From positions 53,481,665 through 53,545,664 of the forward strand of contig JALGPY010000010.1 of NCBI GenBank assembly GCA_023055425.1: a stretch of 64,000 bases of DNA, in the 5' to 3' direction. Of the stretch, positions 10,233-20,934 are shown in pieces. The notes under the pieces are model-generated. The model was not told where the DNA came from. It worked only from the letters and a program-made list of their open reading frames with translations, and ran no database searches. Source of the DNA: Linanthus parryae. Its lineage: Eukaryota > Streptophyta > Magnoliopsida > Ericales > Polemoniaceae. How positions within the stretch are numbered: the stretch's first letter is position 1; every line of letters starts with the position of its first letter. The position numbers and the translations under genes are program-made.

Positions 10233-11023
10233 GTACGATAGAAAGTTCAAAATTACAACTGAAAGTTTTATAAGAGAGAACCCACTAAGTGCTTGGACAA
10301 CAGCCACCCACGTAGTGATTCCAAACCCAAGAAGGGTAGACATGAATCTGTAGCAGCAACACCGAAGAGACTTGCAAAATGGTTCACCACAAAAAAATAA
10401 CCGAAACCGGAAAAAGAAAACACTCCAAGTCAGACTTGTGACACGAAAAAGCAGAAGAAGCATTTCCTCAATGTACCACTGAAGACCAAGTCATGAACGG
10501 GCCAAACTAGTTGGGGCCAAATCAAACACACCGAACCAAAAGAAAACCAAGTTTTGGTAGCCAAATCAAGCCATTTCTTCTATACCTTTGACGCATATGA
10601 AGAAATGGGTGAGTTTGGTGTGAGCATTTTCATATATTTTAATTCAAAATTTATTTTTTGGCTTTTTTGACTTTTTCTAAAGGTTTGTGTGGCCTTTTTA
10701 GTGAATTTTGAATTCGTAGTGTTGAGTTGGTAGAAGAAAAAAGTTGGGATTGATGAGACTTTTTGAGTTTTTTTTTTTTTCTTCCTTCAAACATGAAAAT
10801 GGCAATATCGTCCTCATTGTTTAATTATTATTACATATTTTTTTGTTAATTACAAAGGTATAAACAACAAAACAGTCACATCACTGACTTATAATAACAC
10901 CGATATTTTTTTTACCAGACTCATACAACTTTTTTCTTGAACTTTTGTGTCACATACTTTTTTCACACTATCGTAAGCGACGGCTTAAAATCAAAAAGTT
11001 CACACCAAGGAAGTACTTGAGGA
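10233..11023. other. Intergenic, no gene recognised
   Basis: AT-rich DNA with T-runs (about 10770-10780). A minus-strand open stretch at 10209-10463 has hydrophobic, protein-like composition but overlaps the LTR end and resembles no family I know. Confidence 0.4.
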
Positions 11024-11160
11024 TAGGGATGGAAACGGATCAGGTTTGAACTTGATCAACCTAGATTCAAATTTCATCCACGAGGTTTGGGATCAGACCG
11101 GGTTCGAACATGATTTTGCCAGATTCGAATCGGATTATCCATCAGATCACGGCGAACAGT
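11024..11160. mobile_element. hAT-like terminal fragment
   Basis: Begins TAGGGATGGAAACGGAT and continues with repeated GGATC/GGTTTGAAC motifs, as hAT-type non-autonomous ends often do. No opposite terminus is visible before the copia fragment at 11225, so it is a truncated end. Confidence 0.4.
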
Positions 11161-11224
11161 AAGTTAATCTAGCCTAAAATTATTATTAATTAGAATCAAA
11201 ATTGGATTAATACACACTTTACAT

Positions 11225-12080
11225 CTATAATGTTATATCGTTTGTTCGAAATTCATGAGTTTCCATAACGTTATCAAATTTCTCATGCCATTGGTTTAGA
11301 GTCTGTTTTAGACCGTAGAGGGATTTCTTAAGTCGACAATATTTGGTGTCGCTTCCCGGAACTTTGAATCCTTCTGGTTGTTCCATAAAAATTTCTTCTT
11401 CCAATTCTCTATTTGGGAAGGCTATCTTAACATCCATTTGATGAATTTCAAAATTAAAAATTGCAGCGATTACAATGAGCATCCGAATGGATGTTATTCT
11501 CGTTACTGGAGAATAGGTATCGAAGAAATTTAACCCCTCCTTTTGCTTATAACCTTTAGTGAGACGTCTCGCTTTGTACTTATCGATTGTACCATCTGGT
11601 TTGTTTAAGCTTTTTCTTAAAGATCCACTTACATCCTAGGGGCTTGGAGTCTTGTGGAATGTCTACTAATTCCTGAGTATTATTTTACAAGATGGACTCA
11701 ACTTTGCTATTTATAGGCTCTTTCCAATATGGAGCATCAATAATGGACAAGACTTCTTTGTAACTTGTTGGATCATTTTCCGTTAAGTATGTTAGGAAAT
11801 CGGGTCCAAGAGTTTTTGCCGTTTTGGCTTATTTACTCCGCCGAACCTCTTCTTCTTGGTCGCTGTCACATGCGACCATTTTCTGGACTTTTGTACTTCC
11901 TTTATCTTACAAGGAAAGATTTCTTCGAAGAAGGAGATATTGACCGATTCAATAATAGTGTTCTCGTGAATGTCCGATATTTCTGATTGGTGTACTAGAA
12001 ATCAGTGATCACTACTTCCTCGAATGAGCACTACTCTTCTTCTAGGCTTTCAATCCTAGCCGTTAGAATTTGATATTCTC
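11225..12080 (-). pseudogene. Copia reverse transcriptase fragment, decayed
   Basis: Minus strand reads, with interruptions, NISFFEEIFPCK (linker before RT), LGPDFLTYLTENDPTSYKEV, PLGCKWIF, then QMDVKIAFPNRELEEEI and YGLKQTLNQWHEKFD of the copia reverse transcriptase fingers and palm. The YVDD box, RNase H and LTRs are absent. Stops and frameshifts occur at about 11480-11700. It is an isolated internal piece, unrelated to the element at 3242-7745 by sequence. Confidence 0.8.
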
Positions 12081-12276
12081 TAGACCCTTCCATGGGAGAA
12101 GACCTTGTATAAATAGGGGCTCATTTGCTCCAACCCATCAGAGGAAGTTGTAAGCTCTCTTCTGATCAGAAAAAGTATCTGACAATCAAATGATCATCAC
12201 GGTGCCAGTAGATGAACCGCTAATATAATAAAATGATCATCACTCAAAGCCAAGCACGTCAAGGGCCAGCCTTGAA

Positions 12277-12489
12277 TCATGGAAACAAGAAACAGAAAAG
12301 AAAAAAATAAAAAAACACGCAAAAAAACAAAGTACAAATCTGCAACCTGTGTATGAGCATCCCTCCCCCACTTTTGATCTGATTGTCAGTGTAATCCTTG
12401 AAAGCCTTATTCCTCTGATTTGAATACTTTTGGAGATTCGTGAACTTGAGACGGCCCAGTAACATTGAAAAGTAGAGGAAGAGCCAGTT
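12277..12489 (-). pseudogene. DUF7086-like gene, C-terminal part of split exon
   Basis: Begins exactly at the TSD of the solo LTR and reads NWLFLYFSMLLGRLKFTNLQ onward to a stop at 12277. In plant DUF7086 proteins (function unknown) the conserved C-terminal block starts NWLFL and continues with a basic region, which this resembles. Joined across the solo LTR to 16508 it is in frame with the zinc-ribbon-like part of the domain. The tail after about residue 50 is hydrophobic and does not look like the family. Confidence 0.45.
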
Positions 12490-13847
12490 CCTATTGTAAC
12501 ACCCCCAAAACAACCAAGCTGGAAGCCCAGGGATGTTACTCCGTACCTGAAGTTAAACCCGGATACAGGGAGGTTTTAAAACAGAGAATCCAAACAAAAT
12601 CCATAAAATATTAATGTAATGCTTCAAACTCTTTCGCCACAAATATGGGCATTATCCAAAATTAGGAAAAAGAAAACTATTTAAAAGATGTTTCAATACT
12701 AAACGGGAATCTCCTAACTATTGTGAAGTGTCTCGATTTCCCCCGAAAGCCATGCTTCCACCTAAACCTGTGGTGCAGAAACAAAAATAAACACCACAAT
12801 TTCCATAGTCAGCGGAAAATACTGAGTAAGCAACACCCAGACATGTGAACAGATTATGAAGCAGTTTATAAAAATGACACATAAGTTTGAAGAGTAAAGA
12901 ATTCGAGTAAGAGTATAAGTAGGAAATAAGAATTCACCAATCTTTTCCTTTTTATCACTTCACTTTTGGGGAAACATTCCCAATTTCTTTCCAATGTCCA
13001 AACGGACTTTTAAATTTAAACAGTGAAGGTCCATTCTTGGAAATCCATCTTTTATCATGTTGACACGGGGAAGAACGAACCATCACACACTACCAAGACC
13101 ATAAGTGTCGACACCCCCTAAGACTTCTTGCGGCCAGAGAGGTAAGTACAAGGAGCAAGGCTGTTGCGGTCGAGCAAAATAAATAAAAGTGGGTCGAGAG
13201 ACTGGAGTCAACATCGACCAATCCCGAAATAAATGTTCCCCGGTACAACTATTCCACTTTACGTCATTACGTCTTATTAATATCTCATGTGACAGTGGCG
13301 ATAAAAATCACTTTAGTAAAATCAACAAGATGCTCAAATACACATTCAAAGCAGCTATTTCATTTTGAGACAATAAATCGTAAAACACAGTTTTGACACG
13401 AAAGAAGGAAAAGGCGCTAGGCCTGGCATGTTTACTTACCTCAACTAAAAGCAATCACAACAAATCAGTCGTAGTACCTCGACATATCTTTTGTCAGAGA
13501 ACTCGTTGCCTACAAGTTTATAATTCCCTAATTAATACAATGCTAGCGCAAACACAAACAAAGTCCTACTTGTACACGCAAGTGTAACCCCCCTACTATT
13601 TTCCCAAAATCTAATGACAATATTTATATTAATAAAACATGATTTATATGGACTATTGTTTATTGTCGTAAAGCATCGCTATAGTTATATAAATATAACT
13701 TATAAGATTAACTAAACTACTGCTTTTATTATATAGGGTGGAGAAGCATATTATTTTCCCCAAAAACAACTATAATTCTATAAGTAGTTTCTCCCAACTA
13801 CTAACTTTAAAGCGTAAAAGACAAAAACCACCCCAAATAAAGTCCCC

Positions 13848-13886
13848 AAATAAAGTTAGTTAGTTTCAAACTAACTAACTTTATTT
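13848..13886. repeat. Perfect 39-bp palindrome next to MULE end
   Basis: Two 19-bp arms (AAATAAAGTTAGTTAGTTT and its exact reverse complement) around one C. About 40 bp further left (from 13812) lies an extra copy of the outer 22 bp of the MULE terminal repeat (GCGTAAAAGACAAAAACCACCC). Confidence 0.8.
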
Positions 13887-13889
13887 AAA

Positions 13890-15336
13890 GCGTAAAAGAC
13901 AAAAACCACCCCTCGAGTATGGGTTATATACAAAAACAACCCTCGTATTCGGGGATTTACAAAAACCACCCCTGTCGAGATAAAAACCACCCCTGTCACT
14001 GGATGGACGTAAGACGAAAAGCACCCTTCTGTTAATGTCAGTTGAGAGAGGGGTGCAATCCGACTTTTTTATGACCATTTTGCCCTTATTTGTACTTTTT
14101 GGTGTTCATTTTCCTATTGTTATTGATGTTCTTGGCCACCACCACCTCCACCACCACCACCACTACCAACACAAACAACAACAAAAACAAACAACCAAAG
14201 ACATTACACCCCAATCCAAAGCAACCATTCACTGCTCCTACCTACGCCCAGATCTCCAATTCAAAGGAAACTCATACACCAATCCATCCACCCCAATCCA
14301 AAGCAAACACCAACCTCAACCTCTCCAGAAGAACACCAAAAAATGCCAAGAAATTCAACCAAAAACCATCAATTTCGCCACCATCACAACCACCAACAAC
14401 TTCAAAGCAATACATTGACCCAACATCCAATCTCCCGTTGATGTTTCTTCTACCCAACAGTCACAATTTTAAAGAAAATATGTTGAATCGAACCCATCTC
14501 TATCTTCAAATCATACACAACAGTCACAACTTTGAACCAATAAACCAAAACAGATCTTTATGACATAACAAAGAATAAGAAGAAGAACAAGAACAAGAAG
14601 GAGAAAGAACAGAAGGAGAAGAAGAAGAAGAAGAAGAAGAAGAAGAATAAGAAGATGAAGAAGAAGAAGAAGAAATAACAGATCTTAAAACTATGGGTCG
14701 TTGGTTTCAACGGAGCGCCGGCTGAAGCCATCATTGTTGAAGAAATTTATCCCTCACCACTGTCGTCGAAGCCCGTCCTTCCGAATCCTTCGTCGGCAGC
14801 GGCTCCGGAGACTGAGAGAGTGAGAGTTTCATTCCTCCATGGCCGCAGATTATATGCTCCAGAACCACAATCAATACCATTAGCATCGTCGGCGTCCTCC
14901 AGCATTGGTGGTTCGGATCTCAATAGATCTGAATGGAGGAGGAGGAGGCGGCGGTGGCGTCGTTGTAGGAAGTGGAGGTTGCGTCGTTGTTCGTGGTGGT
15001 TCTGATAGATGGGGATGCCGATGGTGTGGTTGTGGGAGATGGGAGATAGAAATGGAGGTGGAGGTTGAAGGAGATTTTTAATGAGGGTTTGAGAATGGAG
15101 GAGGTAGTGGAGGAGGAGAGAGAGGGGGAAGAGATGGTAGGGTAAGAAATGAGCAGAATGATGGAAAAAAATGATTATATGGTAGTGTAATTTTTTTTCA
15201 ATCTGAGGGTATATCTGTCTCTTTTCTCCTCCGTTATGTCACCGTAATCTCAGGGGAGGTTTTTGTATATCCCCGAACACGAGGGTTGTTTTTGTATATA
15301 ACCCATACTCGAGGGGTGATTTTTTTTCTTTTACCC
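13890..15336. mobile_element. Non-autonomous Mutator-like element (1,447 bp)
   Basis: Terminal inverted repeats of about 85 bp (outer ends GCGTAAAAGAC and GGGTAAAAGAA) share the block CACCCCTCGAGTATGGG. A perfect 9-bp TSD TTATTTAAA flanks it (13881-13889, 15337-15345), diagnostic of Mutator. The interior has no transposase. It contains a threonine/asparagine/proline-rich open stretch (14035-14563), an A/G-rich tract (14575-14675) and a GC-rich segment (14700-15120) that may be captured host sequence, as in Pack-MULEs. A related left end lies at 45369. Confidence 0.9.
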
Positions 15337-15489
15337 TTATTTAAAAGAAATAACAAATTTATTTGAATAAAGTAAAATATTCTAACTTGTTATAAGTCTA
15401 TCAAAATAAATAAGCAAAATATTTGTATCACCCTTATTCTACACTTTTATTTTTGGGTAAAGATGACTAATAAAATTACTTTAAACATG

Positions 15490-15590
15490 TATATAAATGT
15501 CTTGCCTCTTGTGAGAATCGAACCTGAAACCTACACCCCAAGCTCTTAAGTGTAACCATCTAACCACTGGGCCAGCCCACACTTGTTCTT
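15490..15590 (-). mobile_element. tRNA-derived SINE head (candidate)
   Basis: Minus strand contains an A-box-like TGGCCCAGTGGTTA (15561-15574) and a B-box-like GGTTCGATTCTC (15513-15524), spaced as in a polymerase III internal promoter. The flanks do not form a tRNA acceptor stem, so it is not a tRNA gene. No clear tail or TSD seen. Confidence 0.45.
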
Positions 15591-16507
15591 TTCTTCTTCA
15601 CAATTATTATCATTAACTAAATAACTAAGTTAAATAATGAGAAAATAAAAATCAAAAGAAAACAAAAGAACATAGAGAGAAAGAGAGAGTGACGGGTTTG
15701 TTTACCCGAGAGAGAAGAAAACGACAGGGATGATGCCGACGAAGCCGACAGTGGCAACGAACGGTCGTATTGGAGGACAGAGAGCAGAGGGGGACAGCGG
15801 CGCGACGGGGAGGACGCCGGAGAAGGTGGCGGCGTCGGACGAAACAGGGGCGGTCAGCGGCCGGGTTCGGTTCTCCGGACCCGACTGGGTTTTGCTTGGC
15901 GATTCGAACAGGAGAGAGAGCGAGAGAGGGTTGTGTTCGAGAGAGCTATGAATTGGTGAGAATTTCTCTGAGATTGAGGGGTTTATATAGGCTAGAGGGT
16001 GAGAAATCCGGCGAAGATTAGGAGACGACGTAAAATTATTCGATTTTGAATTGGGTCGCGAAATTGGGTGAAATTGGTTTGCTTGGTGCTAAAGCTTCGA
16101 GCTTTGATGAATTTGCAGCTGATTGGGACTGTTTGGTAGTGATTTGGCGAAGGTTTGAGGCGGTGGTGGAGTTGGGGCGGCGAAATCGCCGGAGAACCCT
16201 CCAGCTAGTTGCAGGAGATGAAGAAGATATTTCTTTTTGATTAAAAGATACTTTTACCCCACTGGTTTAGGCATAAACAACTACCACCCCTAGGTTTTAA
16301 AAAAACACTATATAAGTTTAGGAAAAATACATAATAACTCCTAAGTAGTTTATAACATTAAAATTAACTTTCTAAATAATAACAACTAATACCCAAACTT
16401 ATACTAATGTCACATTAACACCCTATATTATTATAAAATGCCCGTTTTAACATATTAACACCTAATATTATTTAAAAATATCCGTTTTTAAATAACAGGG
16501 TATTTCA

Positions 16508-16935
16508 CCTATCATCTGTGATTGGGTCCCGTGGGTGAAAGAAATCGAGACAATTAGGCTGGAAATGGGTTTGCCAAGGCATTGGAGCCGTTATCTTCAA
16601 ATCAAGATGCTTGTCCCGAAGCTCTTGGGAGATATACTCATAAGACGCTACCACATCAGAATCAACTCCAAATTTCGTCCCACATACAGTGCACTTGCAG
16701 ATACCTTTAACGATCACCCTCCCAAATAAATCTCCTGCAAGAGCTTCCTCATCTTCTTTCAATAGTTGAATCAAAGCCTTGCATCGAGTGTTGCTCCTAC
16801 CGGTTGACCAGTAGGGCTTAGTGTCGGGGAGTTCCTGATAGGGGGCAGAGAAAAGGGGTGGAGGTGGACCCGGCTGATTTGGGGGAGGGGGGACGGGTGG
16901 GGCTGGCTCAGGTGGATTGGGTGGGCTTGTGTGTT
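16508..16935 (-). pseudogene. DUF7086-like gene, proline-rich and zinc-ribbon part
   Basis: Minus-strand open frame: a proline-rich stretch (PPEPAPPVPPPPNQPGPPPP), then YWSTGRSNTRC, CKCTVCGTKF, a helical segment, TAPMPWQTHFQPNC, and FHPRDPITDDR at the insertion site. A PW-type motif, a CxxC pair and a later cysteine after a P-W motif are features I associate with plant DUF7086 proteins. The frame is broken by the solo LTR TSD at 16508-16512 and resumes at 12489. A second, diverged copy of the proline-rich block lies at 18215-18304, beyond the copia-type LTR. Confidence 0.45.
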
Positions 16936-18205
16936 CGGGAATCCCTATACCAGTCCGATTGCATGTCTGCTATACCGATTAAGATTTGTTCGGTATCAAC
17001 AAGATTGCTATAACCCTAGTAGGCGGAATTAGGGTTCATACCTGTGTCCAAGCTATCTGATGTAGGTCTGAAACACTCGGATCTTCTCCTGTATTCCTGA
17101 AGTTCCTCCTGGATAAAAGTGTGGGCTTGCTACTTCCAGAATCCTTCTTGGCCTCTAGACGAATTTCTCTCACTCTCGAAACCTTAGATTTCGGTGTTTA
17201 TCTCAAGCATCCGAATTCTGAAGACTAACGAAACTTATATCAGAGGGACCACAAGGAGAAAATACGGATCAGACTCCTAACTTTATTAGGACTTCTGGTT
17301 CCACCCAAACCTAACCAAATAAAGTTAATAACAGTTAGTACCACTAAATAATTGTTATTGCACTCCTGTCCGTATTCTCAAAAAATAATATTTCGAGCTC
17401 CTTTTATTAAATACTTATTATCTCTCCATGTTAAGATTACAGATATCCGCCGATTAAATTAATTACTGACTAATTCATTTAATCGCCCTCTTTCCAAATC
17501 CTTGATCCTTACCACTTAACTTATTTGATATGTCCAGATTACCAAGTAATCTACCTGCAGGGCTTGACATAATAAAAAAATTATAAGCTTCATCAAGGGG
17601 ATATCATCAATCACATAACCGAGACATGGATTCCATCGATATATCAATTTACACCATGGACTCAATAGTATCACCCAACTCATCGAGGTTATTGACTCCA
17701 TAGGAATCTCACTCACTTGACTTGTCAAAGCAATAAATACTAAATACATGTGCACATTGACTATCAAAGGATTACGAGAATAAGTAATCATAATAACCAT
17801 GAGACGCAACGTGTCTTATTAAGTCAGTACGAAGACAGTGGTCTCAACTTGGTCCTGTTCAATATACACAAAGTATACTAGCCCATAGAGCTGAAACTAT
17901 AGTCCGAACTATACCGTTTCATGTAGCCAAGACAGGCCTACTAAAACAATGTGCTACAATCGTTCCGATGGTTTGTCTAATTCCATATAGATTGTGAAAT
18001 CATAACTTTCATTCCACAAGAACCGAAGATACGATCTTCTGTGTGTAAGCTAAACTCTACACACCAGATCTTCTACTATGTGGAATAATAGATAACTATG
18101 CATAATAATAACATAATGCAAAAACACTGCCCAAAACTATTCTCATAAATGTCAAAATCAAATAATCCAATAAAAAAAGCATGGATTTTAGTATTCAATC
18201 CAACA
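16933..18205 (-). repeat. Copia-type LTR, about 1.27 kb
   Basis: Minus strand begins TGTTGGATTGAATAC (18205), a common start for long copia LTRs, and ends near CCGAACACA (about 16933). No primer-binding site, coding region or matching 5-bp TSD is found. The right edge is clear, the left edge approximate. It sits inside the proline-rich coding part of the DUF7086-like gene. Confidence 0.55.
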
Positions 18206-19000
18206 GATCATGCCCCCAGCGATAGAGGAAGGGTGTGGAGGAGCCTGTGAGAAAGGGGGGACGGGTGGGGCTGGACCAGGTGGATAGGGGTGGGCAGGTG
18301 GGGGATCTTGAAGCCTCAAGACTTGAAACCCCTCTGCGGAGGCAGAACTCCGACGATCTTCTGAACTTGCCCGGCGGCGCTGCTCATCAGCGGCTGAATT
18401 TTCCCGGCGGCGCTGCTCATCACCGGAGTAATCCTTTGTTCTCCGGGGAATCCTTCCCTCCTCCTTTGGGTTATTTTAAGATTTATAGATCACCAATACG
18501 TCGTCTTCATCATCGAATTCAATTATTGAACTGCCACGAACACCGCCGTCGTCCTTGTGATTTTTGGAATCGTCGCCGTCATCCCTCTGGTTTATTGAAT
18601 CTTCCCCTGCGGCGGAACTCTGACGATCTTATGTACTTGCCCGGTGGCGGCAATTATCATCAGAAATTGTTCTCCCCCCTTCTCGCCCCCTCTGGGCTTG
18701 GTCGATTACTCTGTTCCGATTCGTCGTCTTCATCTCTCACTCTGGGGCCATCTCCGTTTCTTGAATCATCGTTGCCCTCTGGTTTCTTGAATCACCGGCG
18801 TCGTCCATCTGGTTTCTTGAATCTTCCTCTCTCGTTCTGTGCTCTCCTCTTCTTCAACGTCTTCGTCCATCAGCTCATAGTCCGAGAAATTCCTGTGCTC
18901 TGTATTTGTCTCCGGTCGATCAACTACATTTGTAGAACTTTTCTTCGTATTCTTCTTCCGTCTCTGTCAGGAACCTTTCGCCGGTCAACTCCTCTTCTTA
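18206..19000 (-). other. Likely intron and proline-rich exon of the broken gene
   Basis: 18215-18304 is a diverged duplicate (roughly 75% by eye) of the proline-rich block at about 16840-16935, in the same frame as the exon at 19001-19252. Between 18305 and 19000 lie tandem GC-rich repeats (CCCGGCGGCGCTGCTCATCA twice, 18370-18420) and stop codons in that frame, as expected of an intron. No conserved domain. Confidence 0.35.
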
Positions 19001-19252
19001 CTTCCTCTTCTGATCAACCGTTCTTGATCCAGTAGAGATGGTTGGCGTCCTCTGTCTTCTTGGTTTAGCCTCGCTGCTATCGCTCGCTGCCATGGAAGAG
19101 GACGGTGGCGGTGGCGGCTGTGAGTGTGGTGGTTGGAGTTGAAGGTTTCCGAGTTTTTTTGGGTCTACAGGGATGATAGTATACACATCCCCAATACGCA
19201 GAGGCCGCCGTGCTCCCACCGGCGGCACATTGAGAGGAGCAGAGTCGTCCAT
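19001..19252 (-). pseudogene. First exon of the DUF7086-like gene (candidate)
   Basis: ATG at 19252 opens MDDSAPLNVPPVGARRP, followed by IIPVDPKKLG and a proline/serine-rich stretch, ending DQKRK at a GTAAG splice donor near 19001. A TATA box lies about 80 bp upstream. Position, strand and frame agree with the proline-rich block at 18215-18304, so I infer that this is the start of the same gene. The link rests on context, not homology; I do not recognise the N-terminus. Confidence 0.4.
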
Positions 19253-19330
19253 CTTGAATTAAGAGAGACATAGAGTGGACTCAATTGGGAAAGGAGAGTA
19301 ATGAAACGAAATGGGCTTTCTCTGCTTCAC

Positions 19331-19340
19331 CTTATATACA
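19331..19340 (-). promoter_or_regulatory. TATA box for minus-strand gene
   Basis: Minus strand reads TGTATATAAG about 80 bp upstream of the ATG at 19252, a normal plant TATA-to-ATG spacing with a 5' UTR of about 50 bp. Confidence 0.5.
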
Positions 19341-19724
19341 AATCGACTAAGCCGTGTGTGGTCAGTGTGATGTATAACTACCAGTTCTTCTTATTTCATT
19401 TTTCCCAACTTGAAAAACATATTGAGTTTTGTGCTAAAAATTATTTCCATATTATTGAAAGAAGGTGTGTTTTATACATTAATTGTTTCTTTTTTCTCAA
19501 ATCTACAAGCAGTGTGCTCCACATCACATTTATATTTTACAGGAGTTAAAGAAAATTATAGTACACCAGAATCATCATGAACTCGAAATATGAAAAGAAT
19601 GAAAACTTGTATTGAAATAAAAAAAAGTGCTAATAATTAGAAATTGATTTTTCATAAAAATGTAAATGGTTTCGTGAAATTAAACCACTTACTTTTTTGA
19701 AACTTGTATTGAAATGAAAAGAAT
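19341..19724. other. Intergenic, nothing recognised
   Basis: AT-rich DNA upstream of the minus-strand TATA box; no ORF or repeat family recognised. Confidence 0.4.
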
Positions 19725-20031
19725 GAATCCGATACTCTTAATGTCATTCACAAACTCTATTCAGGAAGGGAGTTTGGTGAAATTTTCATCTCAGAGTTCG
19801 ATCAAATCATCAAGGATTGTTTAGACATCGCGCGAGAGTGAGCTTCCTTCATACAAGTCACACTTCAAATAAAGTCGCCAATGAGTTTGCACAAGAGGGT
19901 TTAAATACCACATCTATGTGTATTTGGCCAAATGTCGAGCCCCATTGGGCAGTTTCCTTGCTTTAAGAAGATGTAACTAGATTAGCAAATCCCCCTTTAA
20001 TATCAATGAAAACGATTTATTCTTAAAAAAA
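19725..20031 (+). pseudogene. LINE 3' end fragment (RNase H tail)
   Basis: Reads ESDTLNVIHKLYSG then, in another frame, HTSNKVANEFAQEGLN, the end of the RNase H domain of plant L1-type LINEs. A short 3' UTR and A-tail follow (20022-20031). Strongly 5'-truncated and frameshifted. It lies just upstream of the second LINE. Confidence 0.65.
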
Positions 20032-20095
20032 AGGTAACTGGGAAATTTATTGGACTAAAATAAATTGCTCTATTTTGTAGAAAAACTAAATTTAA

Positions 20096-20453
20096 TTGAT
20101 ATGGAGAATTTATCCGCAAAAGTCTAAATCGACAAACAAAATCTGGAGTCTATGCGGAGTTAATTCTAACATCTCTCTTTTGCGGCTTAGTAAAACGATG
20201 AACGGTTGGAGAGGGGAGGAGCTACCAGTTGCTGGTAAGGAGATCTTAATCAAAGCGGTAGCACAATCCCTTCCTAATTATGCGATGGGGTGCTTTCTTT
20301 TGCCTATGAAAGTTTGTCAGGATTTAGAAGACAAATAAGACGTTTCTGGTGGGGTGGTACTGAGGATAAGAGGAAGATGCATTGGGTTTCTTGGGAGAAG
20401 CCGAAATTGTCTAAAGGCGATGGCGGGTTGGGCTTTAAAGATTTCCACGACTT
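20096..20453 (+). pseudogene. LINE ORF2, post-RT segment
   Basis: MNGWRGEELPVAGKEILIKA, then SLPNYAMGCFLLP, matching the region after the FADD box of plant LINE reverse transcriptases. A frameshift near 20335 is followed by FWWGGTEDKRKMHWV and GGLGFKDFHDF. It ends at the gypsy TSD. Confidence 0.85.
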
Positions 20454-20901
20454 TGACGCAGACTAGAAGCAAAAGAAAGTCAAACGACGTTCTTAGATAG
20501 GTAAAAGAGATCTCAAAAGCTGAGAAACTCGAAATTATAATTCGGAAGGGAAAAACTGTCTTTTCCCGTAGGCTACATGCTGCTTAAATAACAGAAAGCC
20601 CTAATTACTGCCAAAAATAGTAAAAAATAAAAATATCCCAAAATCCTGCCACTAACTAAGGACGAGATTCTAAGACAGTCCCAATTTGCGGAATCGCAAA
20701 AGGAGTTGTCAATATCGAGTTATTACGTGATAAACTATTACCAAAAATAGTAAAGAAAACAGAAAAACTGCCATTTGACACCCTAAACGAACTCGGATCG
20801 CTGAAAACTGAAGTTGGCAAGCGCCGGGTTGTTTCTGTCTAGCGATTCTGCATCAAATAGGGGTGTACCCATCCTGAACGGGTCACGCCGGTTCTGCGTC
20901 A
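20454..20901 (-). repeat. Gypsy 3' LTR (448 bp)
   Basis: Preceded on the minus strand by a purine tract (GAAGAAGAGGAGAC, about 20902-20915). Confidence 0.95.
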
Positions 20902-20934
20902 GTCTCCTCTTCTTCGAAAGAGCTCGGCCCCTAG

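Larger units (their letters stand above)
12495..16507. mobile_element. Solo LTR with nested MULE (4.0 kb; about 2.5 kb without it)
   Basis: Starts TGTAACACCCCC and ends GGGTATTTCA, flanked by a perfect 5-bp TSD CCTAT (12490-12494 and 16508-16512). No primer-binding site, polypurine tract or coding domain is adjacent, so it is a solo LTR. The TGTAACACCC start and length fit long-LTR Ty3/gypsy elements. Inside are a Mutator-like element (13890-15336), a tRNA-like SINE fragment (about 15490-15590) and a GC-rich purine-rich block (15660-16250) that may be the LTR transcription start region. It splits the DUF7086-like exon. Orientation of the LTR is unresolved. Confidence 0.8.

Noticed and set aside
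14035..14563. Two overlapping Thr/Asn/Pro-rich open frames
   Set aside because: Composition follows the CCACCA/AACAAC simple repeats of the MULE interior; no motif, and overlapping frames look equally protein-like.
15490..15590. tRNA gene
   Set aside because: A and B boxes are present but no acceptor stem or proper anticodon arm can be drawn.
16933..18205. Solo LTR with TSD GATCA
   Set aside because: GATCA follows the right end but does not precede any plausible left end, so no TSD is claimed.
18235..19035. 266-codon open frame on the plus strand, serine/proline-rich
   Set aside because: No ATG at the start (GTG), low-complexity repeats, no known domain, and it lies antisense to the likely intron of the minus-strand gene.
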